64,000 bases of DNA. Source: Stenocarpella maydis (taxonomy: Eukaryota > Ascomycota > Sordariomycetes > Diaporthales > Diaporthaceae). The notes below the pieces were generated by a model. It was not told where the DNA came from, did no database searches, and saw only the letters and a program-made list of their open reading frames with translations. Positions within the stretch are counted from its first letter, which is position 1. The number at the start of each line of letters is the position of its first letter. The position numbers and the translations under genes are program-made. The DNA is taken from contig NQMI01000045.1 in the NCBI GenBank assembly GCA_002270565.1, positions 1 through 64,000 of the forward strand. Reading direction: 5' to 3'. Shown here piece after piece: positions 11,191-21,888 of this stretch.

Positions 11191-13966
11191 TTAAGAGACC
11201 GTGGCCATAGGAGAGTTGAATTGATTATGAGCAGCGGCGTTCAAGTCGTTCTTGATGTTGCCGTTTTCTCCGAGTGTGGTATTCCCGTTGGTGTTGGAAC
11301 CATTAGTGGTAGCACCGGTAGTGTGGGGCTTCCGGGTGACCTTGGGGGCAGCTGGGATGTCGGTGCTGGCTGTTCAACTGTCAGTACCTTGCTGCACCAA
11401 TGAAGGAAGGACTTCTGAAAAATGACTGACTGGAACAGCCTTTGACGGATTGTTCTCGCGAGGGGAAGGAACGGGAGGAGTGGAGGAATGTTGACGATGA
11501 TGCAGTCGGTTACTTACTCTTTGCAGATCCGATGGAGAAGACGGGAGACTCCCACTTCTCACCCTTACGGGCAAGCTCCTTGTACTCGGTGGCCTTGGAG
11601 CTGATTCCGCCAGGCAGCTTGATGTCCTTGAACATGCTATCCTCCTGGGTGATGGCATAGTTGACCTTCTTATCGGCCACGGCATCTGCAGCCTTCTTCT
11701 TACCCTGGAGGATCTGCTTCTGGAAAGCGTCGACGTAACGCTTGTAAATGTTGGGCGCTTGCCGAGGGTCCTCGCGGGCCTCCTCCAAGGCGCGGTCGGC
11801 CTCAACCTGAACCTGCTTCAGGAAGGCGTCTGCCTTGTTGAAGTTGTCCTTGATGGCTTTCTCGGCAGCCTTCTGGATTGCGGGCCGCATGGCCTTCAAC
11901 GCGATTGGCTTGGCAATAGCAAACAGCAGCTTATGCTTGGACTTCTTCACCTTGAGCTTCATGTTGGTGATGTTGACGTCCACCTTATCGACCTTGAAGA
12001 AATTCTGGCTATCCTTCTTATCGGCCGAAGACATCTTGAGCGTGAAACCGAAGCCCTCGCCGGCGAGGATAATGTCCATCACACCTTGGTCAGTGATTGA
12101 TGGGAATCCCTGCTTCTTCTTGACGTAGAAGCTGACGTCACGGAGATCCATCTGGATGCCTGAGACTTTGATCTCAAACGCGTGCTGTTGTTTGCTGCTA
12201 GCGTTCTTGCGTCCCCACCGGATGTGGTTTTCGCTGTTGATCTCCAGCAGGTTGGGCATGAAGTTGTCACTCTCGAGAACCAGATTCTCGATGACAGCAT
12301 CAACCTGTGGGTCAGAGTATTCAATACGAGGGATGGGGATATATGCCACGTTCTCGAAGACAGCGGGCAGGATAACTTCGGTGATATCTTTCAGCAGGTG
12401 AGGCTTGAAGGTTGGCCTGCCGTTCTCGTCGTTGCCCAGGTCAGTAAAGAGCTTGTTCATAGTGGCAGCGAATTTCCTGTTCTGCGCATCCTCATCGAAC
12501 TGGCCGGCAAGAAACTTGACCTCGTCAATGACGCGATCAGTATGTGTCTTGTACTTCTGCCGGAGAAGGTAGTCGCCATGGTCGTGTAGCTTATTCCACT
12601 CCTGAGTCGAGGCTTCTTCTAGGATGTAGCCCTGCTCTTGGAGAGATCGGCGGATGTACTTGTCCACCGACTTGAACCAGTCTTTCAGCTCAGGGTCCTT
12701 TTGCGCGTCTTCGTAGATCTGATTCACAGCCGACCAAAGGTCGTCACTGGAAGTGCCGTTTGCGAATCTCTCGATCAGCGTCTTGAGATCAGCCTCGGCC
12801 TGGGCAAGGGACGAGCGAGCGCCCTTAACGGTGCCGGTGCCACTCTGAGTCAGGGTGTTTGCATGGCTTCCATACTGCTCGGCCAGATCCAGCAGGGTCG
12901 TGATTGCCTCTTGGTAGTCAGGATGCTGCTGACACTCGAGGATCATCTTCTTCAGGCGCCAGATAGTCTGCTCGCGACGCTCCTTGGGAATCTTCTTCTT
13001 GAGATACTCCAGAGTCTTGGTGCGATACTCTGCAGCCCGCTTGTTGGCGGCCTCCTTGGCCTCGGCTACTTCTTGCTCGGACACTCCGGTCTTCTCCTGC
13101 GCGCTCTGTTTCGCGACGTCGAGGCCTGCTGAGACGTTCACCCCGCTGTCAGTGCTGGGGTCCTTGGCGGCAGTAGCCGCGTTATCAGCTACCTGCTGCG
13201 CGTCCTTCTGGGGGTCGTTGCCCTTGTAATTCTTCTGGAGCAGGCTCTTAACGTTCTGCTTCGAAAGGTCGGGCGCATCATGCCAGGTGTTATCCTCGGC
13301 GGGCCGGTCGATCTGAGCCAAACGATCCTCATCTGGCCTGACCTTACCAGCGGCATTAGTAGCGGCATCGCCGGCAATGTCGCGCAGCAGGATGCTGGCG
13401 TCGTTCACTGTTCGATTGTTAGCCACGGACCTTTGGCAGAAGTGGGTTGCGACTGGTGTGCGTACATAGCTTCCGGAACTGGCCATTGGTGATGATCAGG
13501 GTACCCAGAGTGCGCAGGCCTTGTAGCGCCTTGTCGCCATGCTGCTGGGCGGTCTCCTTGTTCACGGGGGCATTGGGTGTGCCGACGGCCTTGGGGTCGA
13601 ACTGTGTAGTCTGCCAGATGAAGTCCTGGAGCAGGTTGCCCTCGTTCTTGGACAACAAGAGGTTCTTGGCCTCAATAACGACTTCGCGGAAGTCTTTCAC
13701 GAGGGCCTTGCCCTCCGGGGAAAGCTTGTCCGCGGGGCTGGCGAGGGCCTTGGAAGCCAGGAAACTGTTGAGAGCAACATCGATTTGGGCGTTCTGGGAC
13801 AAGATGGGTCAGAAGAAACAGTCAATTGGTTATGTCCAAAAAAATTGCGACCTACCGATGGGACCTTTCCGTTCTGGAAAGCGGTTGCGATGCCGTAGAT
13901 CTGGAGCTTCCTGTTTACGTCGGCCTCTTTGAGCTTCACATCGACGGGTTTGTTGACGTTGGCCAT
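11191..13966 (-). CDS. HAM1-like / BPI-fold lipid-binding protein
   Basis: Exons 13966-13856, 13793-13466, 13407-11518 and 11369-11191 encode about 835 residues. All junctions keep phase, and intron 3 (148 nt) is the longest. The sequence matches the fungal HAM1-like N- and C-terminal domains, which are related in fold to bactericidal permeability-increasing and LBP lipid-binding proteins. The first 200 residues contain the conserved LLNDASILLRDIAGDAA. The middle is strongly charged and helical. The stretch with DMRDVSF-like strands, DIILAGEGFGFTL and KLLFAIAKPIALKAMRPAI belongs to the C-terminal lipid-binding-like part. The last exon adds a Thr/Asn-rich, low-complexity tail that would be missed if the ORF were closed at 11510. 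There is no signal peptide, so a cytoplasmic role at membranes is likely. The biological function is not established. Confidence 0.75.
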
Positions 13967-16829
13967 GATTACTTTTGTAGCTGGTGTTGGAATTACTGTT
14001 GGGATAGGGGAGGGGCGATTAATGGGAGTTAAGAGTGCGAATTTGACAGAAAAGCTGCCTGGGTATCAAAAAGGGACGGGGGTATCACGTTGTTGGGAGG
14101 GGTGTGTGTTTGTTGATGGACAGGAGTCAACAAGACAAGAGGTGGCAGGAAAAAGGAGAAGAGAAGTGCGAAGCAAAGGTGAGTGGATGGTGGTCAAGTT
14201 GGTTTAATAGAGCTTTGACTCGACGCCAGTCAACTCAAAGTTGCAAAACATGGGACAAAAGTGGCTGGTCTTTGGGGTGGTAGTCTGGCTACGTGGATGC
14301 GGATGGGCGGCAGAAACGTACCTCCTCATGCCTTGGTTGGTGGTACCTTGGTAGTGTGGTCCAAACCTGCGTGGTGCGTGTGTTGTGTGCGCGCATTGTG
14401 CTGCGGTCGTGACGGCGGTACCTACGCTTGCTGCTGTGGTCGTGACGTGAACCAATACGTCATGAGTACAGCAGCATCGACGTCAAAAAAAAGAGAGAGC
14501 TGCGTGTCAAGGGGTAACTTGCTAAGGCGGCCTGCTAGGGGGGGGGTGGTTGTGGAAATTGAACAATGCCAATGGAACCAGCTGCAATACCGAACTAGAT
14601 CCCGTTATAGCTAGTGAGGGCGACGGGTTACCGGCCCTGGAAAACTACATACTACATAGTACTTAGACAAGTAGGACTGGCTTTGCTGGGCTTCCTCCAG
14701 CGGCCCTCCCACCCCAAAGGTGGCAGTCCAAGAAAGAATGAGCAGTTGACCTGTGCAAATGGTCTGCCCCAATCGAGATGGAGAAGTTAGGTATGACGCC
14801 CTGGACGCCCGGGGGGTTGGAGGTGGTGTTGTCTGCCGATCATGCCCCGTCTGTGCGGCTCAGCCCCTAGCTACTAAACCAATTTTAGACGCCCAGACAT
14901 CATGTCCCATGTGTGGTGTTCTTTCTTTCTTTTTTTGTCTGCCCTCGACTTTCCTCTTGGATGTGCTCGTGACTGCAATGTTCCGTAGACCAGACGCGAG
15001 CGGATGGATGGCGCGGTAGTCGTCGATGTTGACCCGCAGTAATGTTCCAAACTGCTCATTGGGAGGAAGGTACCTAATACGGGTGACCATCTCAAGCTTG
15101 CTGCTGTTGTTGTTGTTGTCGTGCGTCGTTGTTGAATTTGAGTGGCTTGGCCCGCACCTGGAGTTTCCCTCTTGCAGGGCGGCTTGAAAATTGACACCTG
15201 GGAGGGATGGAGCTAAGCAGATTAATTTAAAGAGAGAGGCCTCATGAGCTCAGTTCCGCGTCGCAGAAACAGACGAGTTTGAGATTCATCAGAGCAGGGG
15301 GCAAGCAGGGATAAGAAGCCGGGAAACAGGGTTACACTCGTGTCTGCACTTCCAAGATGGGTTATTGATCTGTTGAGAAGCTGTGGGGTATGTATATATG
15401 TAAGTACCCAGGTACTCACCTAAGCACACCACATGTATGCGGTGCGGGACGTCTGGAGCTCTTGTTGACTGGGGCGCATCGTTCGCCATGAGCTTCAACC
15501 CCCCCAGTGCAAATGGCGGGTTTGGGCTGAACTGAGATGTTGGAATTGGTGCGCCAAGAAAAGCATATGATCGGGACTAGTACAACCGGTACACTACGGA
15601 GTAGGCCTTGCTGGGTCGGCATGGCGGTCCAAGGAGGCCTCGATGCATGACGTCAAAACTGTTTAACGTCGGCCCATGTTTGACGGCTTCAGCGCCAGCC
15701 GTTCCAAATGAGCGAGCCACATCACCGTGTGTGCTTGTGTGCGGTAAAGAGGGAGGGCATCCTTGGTGGAAGACGGCGTGGCTTGGTGCCCATGATGCGC
15801 CGTGACCATTCGAGTCATTTTGTACAATCAATCCAATTGGCCCAGTTGATGCTCAACATGGCAGCATGGGAGTTGTTTTTTTCTCTCCCCCACCTCTCTC
15901 TTCCTTCATCCCCATGTTCACCTTTCACCTCTAAGCCTCTGAGGTAGTATGGGTGTTAGTGTACACATACATACGGTAATGTTATCCCCCCCCCCGACCG
16001 CCCGCTCCCCACCACGACGACGGGAAGCTGCAGATTAGTGTGACAGCCATGACAGGGTAATGATGCAACTCCCGGCTCTGTGATCGCCGCAAGGGGTCAT
16101 CTACCGCTGCCCTTCTCTCCTCCATTCCTCATTGTCCCGGGGCAGCCGTGCTTAGTGTGATTATGCTGCTGTTAACCACAGCCAAGAGCCACGTTATGTT
16201 GGATATATTTTGAGATGGAGGTGTTGCTCTGGGCGGCTAGACGCCTAATGCGGTGAATGGGTGGACACACGGGGCTCATGCTACGCATTTATTTATTCAT
16301 TGCCATCGCCTGGATGCCCGCACAAGAGTGCCAGGATACTTCTGGTGCGACTGAGTTTGCCAGCCTTTCTAGACGTCGAAGGACTTCGCAGGTACTGCAG
16401 CTAAGAATGCCCATGCCACACAGAATTGGTGATGCTATTTTCGACACACGAATTGTCCGTGCTCCTTTCCAGTTATTTAGGCAGTGCAATGAACGAGCTT
16501 TCATCACCTACGCTGTTGGGGGCTCCCCGCTCCCCGTTAGGCGCCATGCTGCTGAGCGGCCAGGGCTGATGTAAGCTTCACATGATCTGGCGAGGCAGCC
16601 GCGACGGCGACAGCCCACCAGGCAACACTTCATTCACTTCAGTTAGTGAGGCACACGCCCCTCGCGCGTCACCCCAGCCATCACCCAACACCCATCAGCC
16701 ACACGTATCGCCCACGCGCATCGCCTCTTCCAGTTCCACCACAGAGCCCCAGGATGACCTGGCCTCATCTCTTCATCTCACCCGTCAACCCCATCTCGTC
16801 TTGACTGCACGACATCGACTCTGCCCACC
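13967..16829. promoter_or_regulatory. Long divergent intergenic region, HAM1-like / LIG4
   Basis: 2.86 kb between two divergent start codons. It contains simple-sequence tracts (polypyrimidine near 14920-14945 and 15870-15940, TTG/GTT repeats near 15105-15135, C-run near 15987-15995) but no frame resembling a protein. The 150 bases before 16830 are CA- and TC-rich, as expected for a leader. Confidence 0.45.
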
Positions 16830-19727
16830 ATGAGCCAGCACAGCGACCAAGATCCCGACGGGACTGGCATCCCATTGCCAGACCAACCTCCAAATCACTC
16901 GCCCACTTTAACCTTCTGGGCTCTCATCAACCTCCTCTTTGAACCTCTGAGGAATGGACCTGGACCTTCCCTGAAGCCCGGTGGTACTCGCAAGCCCGTG
17001 TCCACACCTGCAAAATACAGAGAACAGAAACTCGGCGAATTCTTTTCAAAGTGGCGCAAAGATGTCGGAAACGACATCTACCCAGCAATGCGCCTCATCT
17101 TACCACACATCGACAAAGAGCGGCCTATGTACGGTCTGAAGGAGCAGGCCATTGGGCAGCGAATCATATCAGTCGACCATATCGTGAAGAACAGTAAGCA
17201 CTGGAAGCTCCTCGCCGAGTGGAAGAACCCAGGCACTACCGCCGCGAGTCGGTTGGCCGGCGACTTCGCGGGGCGCTGCGGCGTGGTCATCAGTGAGCGG
17301 AAGACCCAAAATACCCCCTCTGATATGCGCATATCAGAGGTGAATGAGCTCCTCGACAAGCTGGCCGCCTCCAGGAGCGAGGCTGACCAGCTACCTGCTT
17401 TCGAGCAATTCTACCATCGAATGTGCCCCGTGGAGCTGGAGTGGCTCATACGCATCATTCTGAGGCAAATGAAGATCAATGCAACTGAGAGAACTGTCTT
17501 GACAGCATGGCACAAGGACGCATGCGAACTGTTCAACATCCACAGCAGTCTGCCGTACGTTTGTTGGCGCCTCTGGAACCCAAAAGTCCGTCTCGACGAG
17601 AGCGATCACAAGCTTGAGATTATGCACAACTTCCTGCCGCAGCTGGCACCAATCGCCAACAACGCCGGCACCTGGGGCAAGGTCGTTCAGAAGCTTGGCC
17701 TCCCAGATGGCAACCCAGAGTTCTGGATGGAGGAAAAACTCGATGGCGAGCGCATGCAAATGCATGTGCAGATGAAGACGGATGGCGGATACGAATTCAA
17801 GTTCTGGTCTCGCAAGGGCCACGACTATACCTATCTGTACGGGAGTTCTCTCGATGACAACCGCTCCGCCCTTACGCAGCACCTGGGCAACTCTTTCCGC
17901 GGGGTTGTGAACTGCATCTTGGATGGAGAGATGATCGGATTCGACCCCAAGAAGGGCAAAATGGTGACATTTGGGACCCTGAAGACCGCCGCCCTCAGGG
18001 CGCAAGCCAATCCATACGATGAAGAGAGCCCGAGGCCTCTGTTTCGAGTGTTTGATCTCGTGCTCTTGAATAACAAAGATATCACCTGGGAGCCACTTTG
18101 GAATCGCCGGAAATCCCTGGAATTAATCACCCGAGAAGTCCCCGGGAGGTTTGAAATCCACCCGTATCTGAAGTGCACATCTCCGGCAGAGATCGAACCA
18201 TATCTTCGCAAGATCATCCAGGAATCTTCCGAGGGTCTGATGCTCAAGAATCCGCACTCGATATATTCGCCAAATGAGCGCAATGATGACTGGATTAAAG
18301 TCAAGCCGGACTACATGACAGAGTTTGGCGAGGACCTGGATTGTGTCATCATTGGTGGCTATTATGGCACCGGCCGACGTGGTGGGATCCTGTCTAGCTT
18401 CCTCTGCGGACTGAGGGCTAGCAAGAAGGATATTGAAGACGGAACGGCCCACCCCGAAAAGTTCTACAGTTTCTTCAAGGTCGGTGGCGGAATCAAGGCC
18501 GAGGACTATGCCGAAATCCAACGCCTGCTTCCGGAAGACAAGTGGCAGGACTGGAACCCCAAGTGTGCCAGGCAATTCATTGAGTTGGCTGGCGGAGACA
18601 GGTACTTTGAGAGGCCAGATCGATGGATTCGACCAAGTGAATCCATTGTTATTCAGGTTAAAGCCTCCAGTGTCGAGGATTCTACTTCCTTTAGTGTCCA
18701 GAAGACACTTCGTTTCCCCCGCTTCCGTAGCATTCGCACGGACAAGCCTTGGACGGAGGCTCTCGATGTTGATGAGTGGAAGGAGCTACGATTCAAGGTC
18801 GGTCAGGAGGAAAGGCACCAAAGAGAGATCCAGATCGAGAAGAAGAAGCGGAGAAGCCGCAAGAGGCAAAAAAGGGACCTGGAGGTCGAGGGCAACGACG
18901 CCGTGGCCCTTGAGAAGTCTAAGCTTTTTGAGGGCATCTCGTTTTACATCGTCGCTAATTCCGAGAACTTGGGCTTTGATATAGATAAACTCCAGAATAT
19001 GGTGAGAGAGCACGGTGCCTTGGTCGCCCATGACCCAGCCAAGGTGGCTGAGGGCAACGCCATCGCCCTTGCGGATAGAGAGAATGGGTACATCAGGTCC
19101 CTGAAGCGCATGCAAGGAGTGGAGTGCATCATCAGCCCCAAGTGGGTTTTCGACTGCATTAAACAGCAGGAACTACTCCCTTACGAGGACGAGCACCTGT
19201 TCCTCGCCCAGGACGACATGCGCGCCCTCGCCATGGAGAACACAGACCAGTACGGTGACAGCTACCATCGAGACCTGGACGCCGACGAGATGAAGAGGCT
19301 TTTCGACCGCATGAGGGAGGACTGCATGTTGGACGGTCCCGCAAGCTTCGCCAGGAACGCCTTCTACGACCAACTCGAGGCCCACGGCCACGAGCTGCCG
19401 CGGTCGAGGGGCTACCTGTTCCGCCGCTGCCGCGTCTACCTCACGCAAGTGGGGGGCCAGGAGAATCTACTTACGACGGCACGTCTGGAGGCCTGGGTGC
19501 TTTTTGGATGCGGCGAGCTCGCGGACGACATTAATGATGGCGTCGTTACGCACGTCATTGTCGTGAGCCTGGGCGATGAGGCGGGTGCGAAGAAGGTTGC
19601 AAATGAGATCAGGGCCCGTGTCAGCGAGGGAAAGAGCCTCAGGAGACCTTATGTGGTGACGGAGAAATGGTTGGAGAAATGTTGGGACGAGGAGACCCTC
19701 GTGCCGGAGGAGCCGTACTTCATCTGA
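16830..19727 (+). CDS. LIG4: DNA ligase IV
   Basis: Intronless, 965 residues. ATP-dependent ligase that seals double-strand breaks in non-homologous end joining, working with an XRCC4/Lif1-type partner in the nucleus. The N-terminal DNA-binding domain is followed by the nucleotidyltransferase motif EEKLDGERM; the AMP-accepting lysine is about K303. Further ligase motifs follow (CILDGEMIGFD, EGLMLKNPHS, DWIKVKPDYM). The OB-fold region contains VIIGGYYGTG. BRCT 1 begins near 696 (LFEGISFYIV) and BRCT 2 near 857 (RGYLFRRCRVYL), ending at the C-terminus. The linker between them (about 790-850) is where the family binds XRCC4. Length and domain order are normal. Start choice: ATG 16830 fits the conserved SPTLTFWALINLLFEPL block about 30 residues in. 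Confidence 0.95.
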   Translation: MSQHSDQDPDGTGIPLPDQPPNHSPTLTFWALINLLFEPLRNGPGPSLKPGGTRKPVSTPAKYREQKLGEFFSKWRKDVGNDIYPAMRLILPHIDKERPMYGLKEQAIGQRIISVDHIVKNSKHWKLLAEWKNPGTTAASRLAGDFAGRCGVVISERKTQNTPSDMRISEVNELLDKLAASRSEADQLPAFEQFYHRMCPVELEWLIRIILRQMKINATERTVLTAWHKDACELFNIHSSLPYVCWRLWNPKVRLDESDHKLEIMHNFLPQLAPIANNAGTWGKVVQKLGLPDGNPEFWMEEKLDGERMQMHVQMKTDGGYEFKFWSRKGHDYTYLYGSSLDDNRSALTQHLGNSFRGVVNCILDGEMIGFDPKKGKMVTFGTLKTAALRAQANPYDEESPRPLFRVFDLVLLNNKDITWEPLWNRRKSLELITREVPGRFEIHPYLKCTSPAEIEPYLRKIIQESSEGLMLKNPHSIYSPNERNDDWIKVKPDYMTEFGEDLDCVIIGGYYGTGRRGGILSSFLCGLRASKKDIEDGTAHPEKFYSFFKVGGGIKAEDYAEIQRLLPEDKWQDWNPKCARQFIELAGGDRYFERPDRWIRPSESIVIQVKASSVEDSTSFSVQKTLRFPRFRSIRTDKPWTEALDVDEWKELRFKVGQEERHQREIQIEKKKRRSRKRQKRDLEVEGNDAVALEKSKLFEGISFYIVANSENLGFDIDKLQNMVREHGALVAHDPAKVAEGNAIALADRENGYIRSLKRMQGVECIISPKWVFDCIKQQELLPYEDEHLFLAQDDMRALAMENTDQYGDSYHRDLDADEMKRLFDRMREDCMLDGPASFARNAFYDQLEAHGHELPRSRGYLFRRCRVYLTQVGGQENLLTTARLEAWVLFGCGELADDINDGVVTHVIVVSLGDEAGAKKVANEIRARVSEGKSLRRPYVVTEKWLEKCWDEETLVPEEPYFI

Positions 19728-20289
19728 CTTGTTGTAAAAGTTTTATTGGATTGCGAATCGGAATGGTGCTGCATGTAGTAGGTATTGTTGCGCCCGATGC
19801 TCTCTGACGCGAATGTTTTTGCTGGTCGTATTTAACCCGAGATACCACTTTGAGACTTTGCATTTACCGCATAGCTGAACAGGATTCATTCAACGCTTTT
19901 GATGCCCTCGCTCGCTTGTGAGAATGTGGACTAATGCCCCAACTGATGCCATATTCCCTCAGCGATGCTTTCGTATTGTTACAACTAAGTACTCTGCGGT
20001 ACAAGATCCAGGTAGGGCTGCCATAGGTAGTGCTGAGCAGGCAGGTCATGCACCGTTCTCGACTGTCCGACACAACTCACAACTATCGGACCTGATGCAC
20101 CATCACCAACTCCATAACGACCTCAGACATTGAAAGTATGATGGGGCCCTGGTATCAGAGCTATCTACAACCTCACTGGCATGGGCCGGAAGAAAGGGCC
20201 ACTGCAGCGCAGTAAGTGGCCGCGACCAGTGTCGTGTCGAATCCAGATTCAGAAGCGGACTCGGAGCCCCGAGGAAATTACACCCATTC
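19728..20289. other. Region between LIG4 and the kinase relic
   Basis: Contains the 3' flank of LIG4. Frames are short and closed. The N-lobe of the kinase relic might begin here, but I cannot recognise a glycine-rich loop. Confidence 0.35.
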
Positions 20290-21298
20290 CAGCTAGGCCC
20301 AAGCGAGTATCTGATGGCAGGCAGGCCTTCGAGGCTACAGCTTTGCTCCATTCGAAGGACTTCTGCCATGGTGATAAGCCTGACTCACACAGGCTCTAGA
20401 TCTAACCCCAGGCAATTTGACGATTCGGCTTTCAGAACAGTCTCAGGGGTACAATTAAGAGGACGTTACCGCGATTCCAGTCGGCCGTCGACTCATCCCA
20501 TCAAAACCTCATCCGGGAAGCCTGCTGGCCGTAGCGCCCCAACCTGCATCGTCAAGCCTATACTTCTGCGTCTCTCCCACAAACCTCTTCACCAGCCGCT
20601 CATGCGTCATCGACTTCGACCAGTGCTTTCATGTAAGCCGCCAGCAAGGATAGGCACGCCCGCCATTTACGTGGCGCCTGAGGTTGCGATCGGGCAGCTA
20701 TCTAGCGAGGCGTCCGACATTCTGGCCCTGGCTGTGTGCTACTCGGCATGCGCTCTGTCGAGGATATCTTTCTCGACTACGACACGTGCTGAAATGTCCA
20801 GACGCTCCAGCAGATCGAGAGGACCAGCGGCAAGTTACCAGAGGGCTAGGCGAACGTGCTCTTCGACGAAGATGGAGTGCTGACGACGGCAGATTCGCCA
20901 TCTGCCCAACTGGACTGATACGGGCTCCCGTGGTTTTCCATGAAGGTGAGGATATCCTTCCTGTTGGATGAGCAACTATCAATGTACATGAACAGCGACT
21001 GTGAGCCAGATATCCCGACCGAGGACCCTGCACCCCCGCGCAAGCCCAGTCATGGCCTATAGGTCGATATGAAATGGAAGCCCACAGCCGGATGTATTGA
21101 CGGTGAATATCATACCTCGTACGGAGACTAGATGGATAACGCGTTCTGGGGCGCATTGCCCGGGATCAGCGACGAGGAGGCATGGCTGTTGCTGGATCTG
21201 CTCCTCGCATGTTTGTGGATGATGCAGCCAGTCGGCCCAGTCTAGAGAAAATTGCTGCGCATCCTTGGTTGCGGTATTATCGTGGGGATGACATGTAA
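20290..21298 (+). pseudogene. Decayed protein kinase gene (SRPK-like fungal type)
   Basis: Kinase landmarks appear in correct order but in different frames. The catalytic loop trace ALLHSKDFCHGD is at about 20340-20375 (frame 3). The DFG-equivalent VIDFDQCF is at 20606-20629 (frame 2). The APE segment GTPAIYVAPEV with ASDILALAV is at about 20650-20740 (frame 1). VEDIFLDYDTC then in-frame stop, then LQQIERTSGKLPEG, is at 20757-20870 (frame 3). DEEAWLLLDLL is near 21171, and RPSLEKIAAHPWLRYY ends at the stop codon at 21296-21298 (frame 2). In intact relatives these are one reading frame. At least four frame changes and several internal stops make it non-functional. Introns could explain one or two of the shifts but not the stops. 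The IDFDQ form and HGD loop suggest the SRPK-like kinases that expand in filamentous fungi. The 5' end is not defined. Confidence 0.72.
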
Positions 21299-21888
21299 CA
21301 GTTAAACCAATAAGCCTCTGCGAGGAGAAAGGGAGAAGGGCAGCGCTGAAGGAACGTTGCCTTTTTTTTTTTCTTTTTTTTATTTGTATTTGCAAAGGGA
21401 TGATCTCCATACATTGCCGTCCTACTTCTGCCTTGGACTTCTGCACAGGGAAAATGGCAGAGCTTTGTGTAGAAGCCGGCATGCAATTCGCGAGTGGAAT
21501 GACAGGAGTCCTGTGGGAAGAATAGACACATCATCTCATCAAAGAGTATGTATTATGATTGATGATAGGGTCTAGGTATTCGCGATGATTCGAGACCGGA
21601 TTCCATGTGTCGTAGCCAAGGTCAAATCAAAATCATGAGCCTTGAGTAGAGTTTGACGCTGAGTGTACGCCTGCACTATGGTCTCGGAGAGCCGCTGAAT
21701 CGCCTGGAACCAAGGGCCATTTTGACGTCACCAAAATTTTCACGGGCCCCGCCCTTGTCAACACTCACAACCAAACTGTCGACGTTGTACGACTTCATCT
21801 ACGGTTGGGCCTGCGACCATTTTTACCTGAGCAAGACCGTGGAGGTACTGCAGCTCTGATCTGTGAACAGTGGTCTAGTTCAGTAGCC
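21299..21888. promoter_or_regulatory. Upstream region of the neurochondrin-family gene
   Basis: 590 bases with a long T-rich tract at 21362-21390 and otherwise no recognised element. It should include the promoter of the gene starting at 21889. Confidence 0.35.
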
